Assembly (NCBI GenBank): GCA_022829145.1
Contig: CM040747.1
Location: forward strand, 30,220,936 to 30,284,935
Reading direction: 5' to 3'
Source of the DNA: Albula goreensis
Lineage: Eukaryota; Chordata; Actinopteri; Albuliformes; Albulidae
Length of the DNA: 64,000 nt
Made by a program: the position numbers and the translations under genes. The notes below the pieces were generated by a model. The model searched no databases, had not been told where the DNA came from, and was given only the letters and a program-made list of their open reading frames with translations. Every line of letters begins with the position of its first letter. The stretch's first letter is position 1. Positions 15,801 through 27,190 of this stretch are shown here, in pieces.

Positions 15801-18800
15801 ATCCATTTAGAGCCAAAAAGTCAATTATTTGTGTGTCAACCCATTTTTCCACTTTTTGGAGGTAACACTGCAATTTCCTTTCATTTCCTTACTTTCAAAC
15901 CATTTCAGACAACTTTTGGTTGTGTGGCTGAAGAATATAGTTGATTTGCTATCATTTAGAGCCAAAAACTCAAATATTTTGGTGTCAACCCATTTTTACA
16001 CTTTTTGGAGGTAAGGCTATAGTCTTATGTCTTTTCTAGATTTTCCAAAAAATACATATGTCACGTTTACATACTTTTCCACCATTTCTGACAAGTTTCT
16101 CTTGCCCCAGTTGAGAATTTGGCAGATTAACATCCATTTAGAGCCTAAAACTCAATTATTTGTGTGTCAACCCATTTTTCCACTTTTTGGAGGTAACACT
16201 GCTATTTCTTGTCGTTTCATTACTTTCAAACCATTTCAGACAACTTTTGGTTGTGTGGCTGAAGAATATAGTTGATTTGCTATCATTTAGAGCCAAAAAC
16301 TCAAATATTTTGGTGTCAACCCATTTTTACACTTTTTGGAGGTAAGGCTATAGTCTTATGTCTTTTCTAGATTTTCAAAAAATACATATGTCACGTTTAC
16401 ATACTTTTCCAGCATTTCTGACAAGTTTCTCTTGCCCCAGTTGAGAATTTGGCAGATTAACATCCATTTAGAGCCTAAAACTCAATTATTTGTGTGTCAA
16501 CCCATTTTTCCACTTTTTGGAGGAAACACTGCAATTTCCTTTCATTTCCTTACTTTCAAACCATTTCAGACAACTTTTGGTTGTGTGGCTGAAGAATATA
16601 GTTGATTTGCTATCATTTAGAGCCAAAAACTCAAATATTTTGGTGTCAACCCATTTTTACACTTTTTGGAGGTAAGGCTATAGTCTTATGTCTTTTCTAG
16701 ATTTTCCAAAAAATACATATGTCACGTTTACATACTTTTCCAGCATTTCTGACAAGTTTCTCTTGCCCCACAATTATTTGTGTGTCAACCCATTTTTCCA
16801 CTTTTTGGAGGAAACACTGCAATTTCCTGTCATTTCCTTACTTTCAAACCATTTCAGACAACTTTTGGTTGTGTGGCTGAAGAATATAGTTGATTTGCTA
16901 TCATTTAGAGCCAAAAACTCAAATATTTTGGTGTCAACCCATTTTTACACTTTTGGAGGTAAGGCTATAGTCTTATGTCTTTTCTAGATTTTCCAAAAAT
17001 ACATATGTCACGTTTACATACTTTTCCAGCATTTCTGACAAGTTTCTCTTGCCCCAGTTGAGAATTTGGCAGATTAACATCCATTTAGAGCCAAAAAGTC
17101 AATTATTTTGGTGTCAACCCATTTTTCCACTTTTTGGAGGTAACACTGCAAATTTCTTTCATTTCCTTACTTTCAAACCATTTCAGACAACTTTTGGTTG
17201 TGTGGCTGAAGAATATAGTTGATTTGCTATCATTTAGAGCCAAAAACTCAAATATTTTGGTGTCAACCCATTTTACACTTTTTGGAGGTAAGGCTATAGT
17301 CTTATGTCTTTTCTAGATTTTCCAAAAAATACATATGTCACGTTTACATACTTTTCCACCATTTCTGACAAGTTTCTCTTGCCCCAGTTGAGAATTTGGC
17401 AGATTAACATCCATTTAGAGCCTAAAACTCAATTATTTGTGTGTCAACCCATTTTTCCACTTTTTGGAGGTAACACTGCAATTTTCTTTCATTTTCATTA
17501 CTTTCAAACCATTTCAGACAACTTTTGGTTGTGTGGCTGAAGAATATAGTTGATTTGCTATCATTTAGAGCCAAAACTCAAATATTTTGGTGTCAACCCA
17601 TTTTTACACTTTTTGGAGGTAAGGCTATAGTCTTATGTCTTTTCTAGATTTTCCAAAAATACATATGTCACGTTTACATACTTTTCCAGCATTTCTGACA
17701 AGTTTCTCTTGCCCCAGTTGAGAATTTGGCAGATTAACATCCATTTAGAGCCAAAAAGTCAATTATTTGTGTGTCAACCCATTTTTCCACTTTTTGGAGG
17801 TAACACTGCAATTTCCTTTCATTTCCTTACTTTCAAACCATTTCAGACAACTTTTGGTTGTGTGGCTGAAGAATATAGTTGATTTGCTATCATTTAGAGC
17901 AAAAACTCAAATATTTTGGTGTCAACCCATTTTTACACTTTTTGGAGGTAAGGCTATAGTCTTATGTCTTTTCTAGATTTTCCAAAAAATACATATGTCA
18001 CGTTTACATACTTTTACACCATTTCTGACAAGTTTCTCTTGCCCCAGTTGAGAATTTGGCAGATTAACATCCATTTAGAGCCTAAAACTCAATTATTTGT
18101 GTGTCAACCCATTTTTCCACTTTTTGGAGGAAACACTGCAATTTCCTTTCATTTTTTTACTTTCAAACCATTTCAGACAACTTTTGGTTGTGTGGCTGAA
18201 GAATATAGTTGATTTGCTATCATTTAGAGCAAAAAACTCAAATATTTTGGTGTCAACCCATTTTTACACTTTTTGGAGGTAAGGCTATAGTCTTATGTCT
18301 TTTCTAGATTTTCCAAAAAATACATATGTCACGTTTACATACTTTTCCAGCATTTCTGACAAGTTTCTCTTGCCCCAGTTGAGAATTTGGCAGATTAACA
18401 TCCATTTAGAGCCAAAAAGTCAATTATTTTGGTGTCAACCCATTTTTCCACTTTTTGGAGGAAACACTGCAATTTCTTTCATTTCATTACTTTCAAACCA
18501 TTTCAGACAACTTTTGGTTGTGTGGCTGAAGAATATAGTTGATTTGCTATCATTTAGAGCCAAAACTCAAATATTTTGGTGTCAACCCATTTTTACACTT
18601 TTTGGAGGTAAGGCTATAGTCTTATGTCTTTTCTAGATTTTCCAAAAATACATATGTCTTGTTTACATACTTTTCCACCATTTCTGACAAGTTTCTCTTG
18701 CCCCAGTTGAGAATTTGGCAGATTAACATCCATTTAGAGCCAAAAAGTCAATTATTTGTGTGTCAACCCATTTTTCCACTTTTTGGAGGTAACACTGCAA

Positions 18801-21800
18801 TTTTCTTTTCATTTCATTACTTTCAAACCATTTCAGACAACTTTTGGTTGTGTGGCTGAAGAATATAGTTGATTTGCTATCATTTAGAGCCAAAAACTCA
18901 AATATTTTGGTGTCAACCCATTTTTACACTTTTTGGAGGTAAGGCTATAGTCTTATGTCTTTTCTAGATTTTCCAAAAAATACATATGTCACGTTTACAT
19001 ACTTTTCCAGCATTTCTGACAAGTTTCTCTTGCCCCAGTTGAGAATTTGGCAGATTAACATCCATTTAGAGCCAAAAAGTCAATTATTTGTGTGTCAACC
19101 CATTTTTCCACTTTTTGGAGGTAACACTGCAATTTCCTTTCATTTCCTTACTTTCAAACCATTTCAGACAACTTTTGGTTGTGTGGCTGAAGAATATAGT
19201 TGATTTGCTATCATTTAGAGCCAAAAACTCAAATATTTTGGTGTCAACCCATTTTTCCACTTTTTGGAGGTAAGGCTATAGTCTTATGTCTTTTCTAGAT
19301 TTTCCAAAAAATACATATGTCACGTTTACATACTTTTCCACCATTTCTGACAAGTTTCTCTTGCCCCAGTTGAGAATTTGGCAGATTAACATCCATTTAG
19401 AGCCTAAAACTCAATTATTTGTGTGTCAACCCATTTTTCCACTTTTTGGAGGTAACACTGCAATTTCTTTTCATTTCCTTACTTTCAAACCATTTCAGAC
19501 AACTTTTGGTTGTGTGGCTGAAGAATATAGTTGATTTGCTATCATTTAGAGCAAAAACTCAAATATTTTGGTGTCAACCCATTTTTACACTTTTTGGAGG
19601 TAAGGCTATAGTCTTATGTCTTTTCTAGATTTTCCAAAAATACATATGTCACGTTTACATACTTTTCCAGCATTTCTGACAAGTTTCTCTTGCCCCAGTT
19701 GAGAATTTGGCAGATTAACATCCATTTAGAGCCAAAAACTCAATTATTTGTGTGTCAACCCATTTTTCCACTTTTTGGAGGTAACACTGCAATTTTTTCA
19801 TTTCCTTACTTTCAAACCATTTCAGACAACTTTTGGTTGTGTGGCTGAAGAATATAGTTGATTTGCTATCATTTAGAGCCAAAAACTCAAATATTTTGGT
19901 GTCAACCCATTTTTCCACTTTTTGGAGGTAAGGCTATAGTCTTATGTCTTTTCTAGATTTTCCAAAAAATACATATGTCACGTTTACATACTTTTCCAGC
20001 ATTTCTGACAAGTTTCTCTTGCCCCAGTTGAGAATTTGGCAGATTAACATCCATTTAGAGCCAAAAGTCAATTATTTGTGTGTCAACCCATTTTTCCACT
20101 TTTTGGAGGTAACACTGCAATTTCCTTTCATTTCCTTACTTTCAAACCATTTCAGACAACTTTTGGTTGTGTGGCTGAAGAATATAGTTGATTTGCTATC
20201 ATTTAGAGCCAAAAACTCAAATATTTTGGTGTCAACCCATTTTTACACTTTTTGGAGGTAAGGCTATAGTCTTATGTCTTTTCTAGATTTTCCAAAAAAT
20301 ACATATATCACGTTTACATACTTTTCCACCATTTCTGACAAGTTTCTCTTGCCCCAGTTGAGAATTTGGCAGATTAACATCCATTTAGAGCCAAAAAGTC
20401 AATTATTTGTGTGTCAACCCATTTTTCCACTTTTTGGAGGTAACACTGCAATTTCCTTTCATTTCCTTACTTTCAAACCATTTCAGACAACTTTTGGTTG
20501 TGTGGCTGAAGAATATAGTTGATTTGCTATCATTTAGAGCCAAAAACTCAAATATTTTGGTGTCAACCCATTTTTCCACTTTTTGGAGGTAAGGCTATAG
20601 TCTTATGTCTTTTCTAGATTTTCCAAAAAATACATATGTCACGTTTACATACTTTTCCACCATTTCTGACAAGTTTCTCTTGCCCCAGTTGAGAATTTGG
20701 CAGATTAACATCCATTTAGAGCCAAAAAGTCAATTATTTGTGTGTCAACCCATTTTTCCACTTTTTGGAGGTAACACTGCAATTTTTCATTTCCTTACTT
20801 TCAAACCATTTCAGACAACTTTTGGTTGTGTGGCTGAAGAATATAGTTGATTTGCTATCATTTAGAGCCAAAAACTCAAATATTTTGGTGTCAACCCATT
20901 TTTACACTTTTTGGAGGTAAGGCTATAGTCTTATGTCTTTTCTAGATTTTCCAAAAAATACATATGTCACGTTTACATACTTTTCCACCATTTCTGACAA
21001 GTTTCTCTTGCCCCAGTTGAGAATTTGGCAGATTAACATCCATTTAGAGCCTAAAACTCAATTATTTGTGTGTCAACCCATTTTTCCACTTTTTGGAGGT
21101 AACACTGCAATTTTTCTTTCATTTCCTTACTTTCAAACCATTTCAGACAACTTTTGGTTGTGTGGCTGAAGAATATAGTTGATTTGCTATCATTTAGAGC
21201 CAAAAACTCAAATATTTTGGTGTCAACCCATTTTTACACTTTTTGGAGGTAAGGCTATAGTCTTATGTCTTTTCTAGATTTTCCAAAAAATACATATGTC
21301 ACGTTTACATACTTTTCCACCATTTCTGACAAGTTTTCTTGCCCCAGTTGAGAATTTGGCAGATTAACATCCATTTAGAGCCTAAAAGTCAATTATTTGT
21401 GTGTCAACCCATTTTTCCACTTTTTGGAGGTAACACTGCAATTTCTTTCATTTCATTACTTTCAAACCATTTCAGACAACTTTTGGTTGTGTGGCTGAAG
21501 AATATAGTTGATTTGCTATCATTTAGAGCCAAAAACTCAAATATTTTGGTGTCAACCCATTTTTACACTTTTTGGAGGTAAGGCTATAGTCTTATGTCTT
21601 TTCTAGATTTTCCAAAAATACATATGTCACGTTTACATACTTTTCCAGCATTTCTGACAAGTTTCTCTTGCCCCAGTTGAGAATTTGGCAGATTAACATC
21701 CATTTAGAGCCTAAAACTCAATTATTTGTGTGTCAACCCATTTTTCCACTTTTTGGAGGTAACACTGCAATTTCTTGTCGTTTCATTACTTTCAAACCAT

Positions 21801-24570
21801 TTCAGACAACTTTTGGTTGTGTGGCTGAAGAATATAGTTGATTTGCTATCATTTAGAGCCAAAACTCAAATATTTTGGTGTCAACCCATTTTTACACTTT
21901 TTGGAGGTAAGGCTATAGTCTTATGTCTTTTCTAGATTTTCCTAGAAAAAATACATATGTCACGTTTACATACTTTTCCAGCATTTCTGACAAGTTTCTC
22001 TTGCCCCAGTTGAGAATTTGGCAGATTAACATCCATTTAGAGCCAAAAAGTCAATTATTTTGGTGTCAACCCATTTTTCCACTTTTTGGAGGTAACACTG
22101 CTGCAATTTCTTTCATTTCTTACTTTCAAACCATTTCAGACAACTTTTGGTTGTGTGGCTGAAGAATATAGTTGATTTGCTATCATTTAGAGCCAAAAAC
22201 TCAAATATTTTGGTGTCAACCCATTTTTCCACTTTTTGGAGGTAAGGCTATAGTCTTATGTCTTTTCTAGATTTTCCAAAAAATACATATGTCACGTTTA
22301 CATATTTTTCCAGCATTTCTGACAAGTTTCTCTTGCCCCAGTTGAGAATTTGGCAGATTAACATCCATTTAGAGCCTAAAACTCAATTATTTGTGTGTCA
22401 ACCCATTTTTCCACTTTTTGGAGGAAACACTGCAATTTCCTTTCATTTCCTTACTTTCAAACCATTTCAGACAACTTTTGGTTGTGTGGCTGAAGAATAT
22501 AGTTGATTTGCTATCATTTAGAGCCAAAAACTCAAATATTTTGGTGTCAACCCATTTTTACACTTTTTGGAGGTAAGGCTATAGTCTTATGTCTTTTCTA
22601 GATTTTCCAAAAATACATATGTCACGTTTACATACTTTTCCACCATTTCTGACAAGTTTCTCTTGCCCCAGTTGAGAATTTGGCAGATTAACATCCATTT
22701 AGAGCCAAAAAGTCAATTATTTGTGTGTCAACCCATTTTTCCACTTTTGGAGGTAACACTGCAATTTCCTTTCATTTCTTTCTTTCAAACCATTTCAGAC
22801 AACTTTTGGTTGTGTGGCTGAAGAATATAGTTGATTTGCTATCATTTAGAGCCAAAAACTCAAATATTTTGGTGTCAACCCATTTTTCCACTTTTTGGAG
22901 GTAAGGCTATAGTCTTATGTCTTTTCTAGATTTTCCAAAAAATACATATGTCACGTTTACATACTTTTCCAGCATTTCTGACAAGTTTCTCTTGCCCCAG
23001 TTGAGAATTTGGCAGATTAACATCCATTTAGAGCCAAAAAGTCAATTATTTGTGTGTCAACCCATTTTTCCACTTTTTGGAGGTAACACTGCTATTTCTT
23101 GTCGTTTCATTACTTTCAAACCATTTCAGACAACTTTTGGTTGTGTGGCTGAAGAATATAGTTGATTTGCTATCATTTAGAGCCAAAAACTCAAATATTT
23201 TGGTGTCAACCCATTTTTACACTTTTTGGAGGTAAGGCTATAGTCTTATGTCTTTTCTAGATTTTCCAAAAAATACATATGTCACGTTTACATACTTTTC
23301 CACCATTTCTGACAAGTTTCTCTTGCCCCAGTTGAGAATTGGCAGATTAACATCCATTTAGAGCCTAAAACTCAATTATTTGTGTCAACCCATTTTTCCA
23401 CTTTTTGGAGGTAACACTGCAATTTCCTTTCATTTCCTTACTTTCAAACCATTTCAGACAACTTTTGGTTGTGTGGCTGAAGAATATAGTTGATTTGCTA
23501 TCATTTAGAGCCAAAAACTCAAATATTTTGGTGTCAACCCATTTTTACACTTTTTGGAGGTAAGGCTATAGTCTTATGTCTTTTCTAGATTTTCCAAAAA
23601 ATACATATGTCACGTTTACATACTTTTCCACCATTTCTGACAAGTTTCTCTTGCCCCAGTTGAGAATTTGGCAGATTAACATCCATTTAGAGCCAAAAAG
23701 TCAATTATTTCTGTGTCAACCCATTTTTCCACTTTTTGGAGGTAACACTGCAATTTCCTTTCATTTCCTTACTTTCAAACCATTTCAGACAACTTTTGGT
23801 TGTGTGGCTGAAGAATATAGTTGATTTGCTATCATTTAGAGCCAAAAACTCAAATATTTTGGTGTCAACCCATTTTTCCACTTTTTGGAGGTAAGGCTAT
23901 AGTCTTATGTCTTTTCTAGATTTTCCAAAAAATACATATGTCACGTTTACATACTTTTCAGCATTTCTGACAAGTTTCTCTTGCCCCAGTTGAGAATTTG
24001 GCAGATTAACATCCATTTAGAGCCTAAAACTCAATTATTTGTGTGTCAACCCATTTTTCCACTTTTTGGAGGAAACACTGCAATTTCCTTTCATTTTCTT
24101 ACTTTCAAACCATTTCAGACAACTTTTGGTTGTGTGGCTGAAGAATATAGTTGATTTGCTATCATTTAGAGCCAAAAACTCAAATATTTTGGTGTCAACC
24201 CATTTTTCCACTTTTTGGAGGTAAGGCTATAGTCTTATGTCTTTTCTAGATTTTCCAAAAATACATATGTCACGTTTACATACTTTTCCACCATTTCTGA
24301 CAAGTTTCTCTTGCCCCAGTTGAGAATTTGGCAGATTAACATCCATTTAGAGCCAAAAAGTCAATTATTTGTGTGTCAACCCATTTTTCCACTTTTTGGA
24401 GGAAACACTGCAATTTCTTGTCGTTTCATTACTTTCAAACCATTTCAGACAACTTTTGGTTGTGTGGCTGAAGAATATAGTTGATTTGCTATCATTTAGA
24501 GCCAAAAACTCAAATATTTGTGTGTCAACCCATTTTTCCACTTTTTGGAGGTAAGGCTATAGTCTTATGT
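12831..24570 (+). repeat. Satellite array, 331-bp dimeric unit, about 35.5 copies
   Basis: A head-to-tail array. The marker ATGTCTTTTCTAG recurs at 13,046, 13,377, 13,708, 14,039, 14,371, 14,702 and so on to 24,238, with a changed copy at 24,569. The usual step is 327-335 bp (mode 331), with one 288-bp step. Each unit is two related halves starting at GCCAAAAA. Half A (149 bp) contains TTATTTGTGTGTCAACCC, GGAGGTAACACTG and TTGTGTGGCTGAAG. Half B (182 bp) contains ATTTTGGTGTCAACCC, GGAGGTAAGGCTATAG and TTGCCCCAGTTGAG. The first roughly 55 bp are nearly identical between halves; the rest aligns weakly, and B has about 33 extra bases. Copies are very alike, implying recent homogenisation. The unit is not a multiple of 3, so its 60-113-codon frames are repeat artefacts. 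I do not recognise the family. Confidence 0.97.
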
Positions 24571-25020
24571 CTTTTCAAGATTGTCCATAAAATACGTATA
24601 TCGCGTTTACATACTTTTAAACCTTGTGAGAGAACTTTTGGTTGTGTGGGTGAAAAATATAGTTGATTTTCTATCATTTACAGAGTTGTCTCATGTAATT
24701 TCCAAGATTTTTTGTTCCACATATGTCACATTTGATTACTCTCAAATAATTCATGATTATTTTTCTTCCTTGGATGGAAAATATACATTCAAAAATGTTC
24801 ATTTAAAAAAAAAAAAAAAAATTCCCAGTCAGAATTCCCCCCTTATTTACTTTCAGATCATCCCTGAGTACGTTTCCAAGGAACATATTTTTGTATTACT
24901 GTCATTTAAACAAACATTGTCAGGATTTTCAGCATATCGTACATCGTGTATTTTCCAGAAAATAAAGAAACTACATGAGACTATAGTCTTAACTGAGTTA
25001 ATGTCGACATATGTGATTTG
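24571..25020 (+). repeat. Decayed edge copies of the satellite
   Basis: After the last near-canonical GGAGGTAAGG (about 24,546) the sequence still follows the unit but with many changes: TTTTCAAGATTGTCC, CGCGTTTACATACTTTT, then ACTTTTGGTTGTGTGGGTG and TTGATTTTCTATCATTTAC. More weakly it continues with CATATGTCACATTTGATTAC and TTATTTACTTTCAGATCATC. A poly(A) run lies near 24,805-24,823. This is the pattern expected where array-edge copies escape homogenisation. The 146-codon frame at 24,581-25,021 spans these remnants and is not a gene. Confidence 0.7.
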
Positions 25021-25471
25021 AAGGTTGTGTGCCTCTGTAAATGTGTCTAATTGTTGGTTGCAGAAATAGAGTGGTTTATTGTGTCATCCCCTTGAGACAT
25101 TTGTAGATAATTAAACCAGTCCAGCCTCTTTTATAACTGCACCTTTACGACCTTCCCACAGTCCTCCTGTGATTAGGAAAATGGATCATGTGACCATTCC
25201 CTAAACACGCTGGCACTGAGTACGATGAGCTAACATGCTCAAAATACACCCCTTGGATTGTTGTCCAAATGTGAATGAACGTGCATTTATGAATAATGTC
25301 CCCTTGCGATCAAAATGCTATGCAATAATGTACAGTCAAAGGCGTAGCACCTTCTTTTTCATTATTTACTCAAAGTAAAGTAATTAAATATGAATTTGTA
25401 TTCAGTTATTATGGCTGTAACAACTGTAAAGTGGTGTATGAAGTTTATGTTTTTGATTTGTTAATTTCTCA
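25021..25471. other. Noncoding spacer
   Basis: No gene or recognised repeat. Ordinary AT-rich flank between the satellite edge and the small duplication that follows. Confidence 0.45.
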
Positions 25472-25735
25472 AAGGTGAACATTGCAACAACTATCTTTGA
25501 AGGTGATTTATCATTCACTCAATCTGTTTGGGAACCAGATTTAATTCTGTTCAACAGAGTACAGTGTTCAGGGATTATAGCTCCATGTAAAAAGAAGTCA
25601 GTACTAAAGCTGTTCATTTTGTTTTCAGATCTTGAAGGTGAACATTCTTGCAGCCTTCTTTGAAGACTGTATTTATCATTTGGTCAAGCTGTATGGGACT
25701 ACATAAATTTGTATCCATTTAACTGATAGAGTACT
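25472..25735 (+). repeat. Two diverged tandem copies, 163-bp offset
   Basis: AAGGTGAACATT recurs at about 25,472 and 25,635. Both copies then run in parallel: CTTTGAAGGTGATTTATCATT against CTTTGAAGACTGTATTTATCATT, followed by TCAATCTGTTTGGGA against TCAAGCTGTATGGGA. Later stretches differ more. This is an old local tandem duplication, or two adjacent copies of an unnamed dispersed repeat. The offset is close to half of the nearby satellite period, but the sequence is different. Confidence 0.55.
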
Positions 25736-26153
25736 TTTTTACCTGGGAAACCTCATTCCACAGCTCTGGCTGTCAGGTTTCATGAGGGGCAGCTTTCCAC
25801 ACGAAACGTATTATGAGAGCGGCATATTTCACGGGGCTTTGACTTTGCACAGCTTGTCTTGTGCAGATTCAAGGTAACAGGGCCTGAAGTGATGGGCTCT
25901 GCACCTGCTATGGGGATTACACAGAGAGCCATGGCCTATCAATCCTGCAGATGTGCTGGGTGAGTTTATCCACTCACAAGGTGAATGGCATCCGTCCCAC
26001 TCCTCCTGGCTGTACAGAGAAAGTGCAGTGTTCCACTGAACAGCCACAGATACAAACACATACGCGCTCACACACAGACACACACTGCAAGATTATGATT
26101 ATCATGATTATCAGGTGGTATTGCTTACTATTGTCTCTTCAAACCGGGAATTT
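25736..26153. other. Noncoding spacer
   Basis: No gene supported. A CA-rich patch (ACACATACGCGCTCACACAC) occurs near 26,057-26,080. Confidence 0.4.
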
Positions 26154-26193
26154 AGACAGAGACACAGACAGATAGACAGACAGACAGACAGAT
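26154..26193 (+). repeat. (GACA/GATA)n microsatellite
   Basis: An imperfect run of GACA tetranucleotides with one GATA-type interruption. Confidence 0.85.
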
Positions 26194-26868
26194 TCATAGA
26201 TGAATGGTCGGATACTGTCTGGATATTTGTCTGACTTAACACAACACAATGAAGATTGACATGCTGACAAAATAAGCAGTATTAAATACAGTATAAAACA
26301 TCCTGAAAATCATCAACAATGGCTGAATAAATAACACTGAATATGTTAAAAACAATGGTGTTAAAGCTATACACATCAATAAACAAAACCACATGAATAT
26401 GACCTGAACAAGGATTTAAAGGGTATACAGCCAATGTTCCACAAACCGTGTGCATGACAGAGTTAAACGGACTGTACAGAGGCAACAAAACCCTGTAATA
26501 TATACATGAATCTAAATGCACGTGTTCTGGTAAAAACAGCCCTAGCCACAGCAGTGGTGTGGTGTAAACAGATATATAATTTCATTCCTTTGAGCGGCAT
26601 GATTTCAGCTGATGGGGGCGGTCTGATCTGATGTCTACCTTCCCACTCCCTGCATTAATTTTTAATTCGATTTCCATTCTGTCGTTATAAATGGCTGTAA
26701 AGCACAATCTGTGTTCGTCGCAGGTCAAACTGAGTGCCCTGCCTGGGTGCAATGCCACGTTTATGAATGTGTAAATGAAGTGCGCTTGCATTGCAACGTA
26801 TTTTGAATCTGAAAAGCGTAATTTGTTTTAGTTTCTGTGGAGCTGAGTGAAATGGGGAGATTTATTAT
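26194..26868. other. Noncoding spacer
   Basis: No gene supported. The overlapping minus-strand frames at 26,282-27,203 are low-complexity products of the adjacent CA/TG-rich sequence. Confidence 0.45.
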
Positions 26869-27190
26869 TTGTTGATGTGTGTGGGTGAGTTGAATGCATT
26901 TGCGTGGGCATGTTTTGGTGTTTGTGTGTGTGTCTGTCTGTGTGTGTATGTGTGTTGGTATGTGTGACAAGACTGTGTATATGGTTTCTTGTTTCTGCAT
27001 GGTTGTATGCATGTGTCAGTGTGTGCCTTTGTTTGTGCATTTGTGTACCCATGTATGTGAATGCATGTTTGAGCATATGCTTGAGTGACTGTATGAACTT
27101 GTGAGTGTGTGAGAGTGTGTTCATGCACTTGTGTGTGAGTCTGTGTCTGCATAATGTGTGAGAATATGATGTAACTGTGTGTGTGGGTGA
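26869..27190 (+). repeat. Degenerate TG-rich tract, about 320 bp
   Basis: Cryptic simple sequence built from TGTG, TGTATG, TGCATG and TGAG words without strict phase. It gives His/Thr-rich frames on the minus strand that are not genes. It looks like an old, mutated (TG)n expansion. Confidence 0.8.

Noticed and set aside
13046..24554. Dozens of 60-113-codon plus-strand frames with near-identical protein text
   Set aside because: They recur with the 331-bp satellite unit, which is not a multiple of three. Successive units shift frame and stops fall at the same place in each unit. They are repeat artefacts, not a protein family.
12831..24570. CRISPR-like array
   Set aside because: The repeats are head-to-tail 331-bp units with no unique spacers, in vertebrate DNA, and no cas genes are present.
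12831..24570. Active centromere
   Set aside because: The unit size and dimer structure are suggestive, but the array is only about 12 kb, has unique flanks on both sides and no CENP-B-box-like sequence. Nothing in one window can support this.
24581..25021. 146-codon frame, the longest in the window
   Set aside because: It runs through decayed satellite copies and a poly(A) tract (a Lys run). No domain and no splice or start context.
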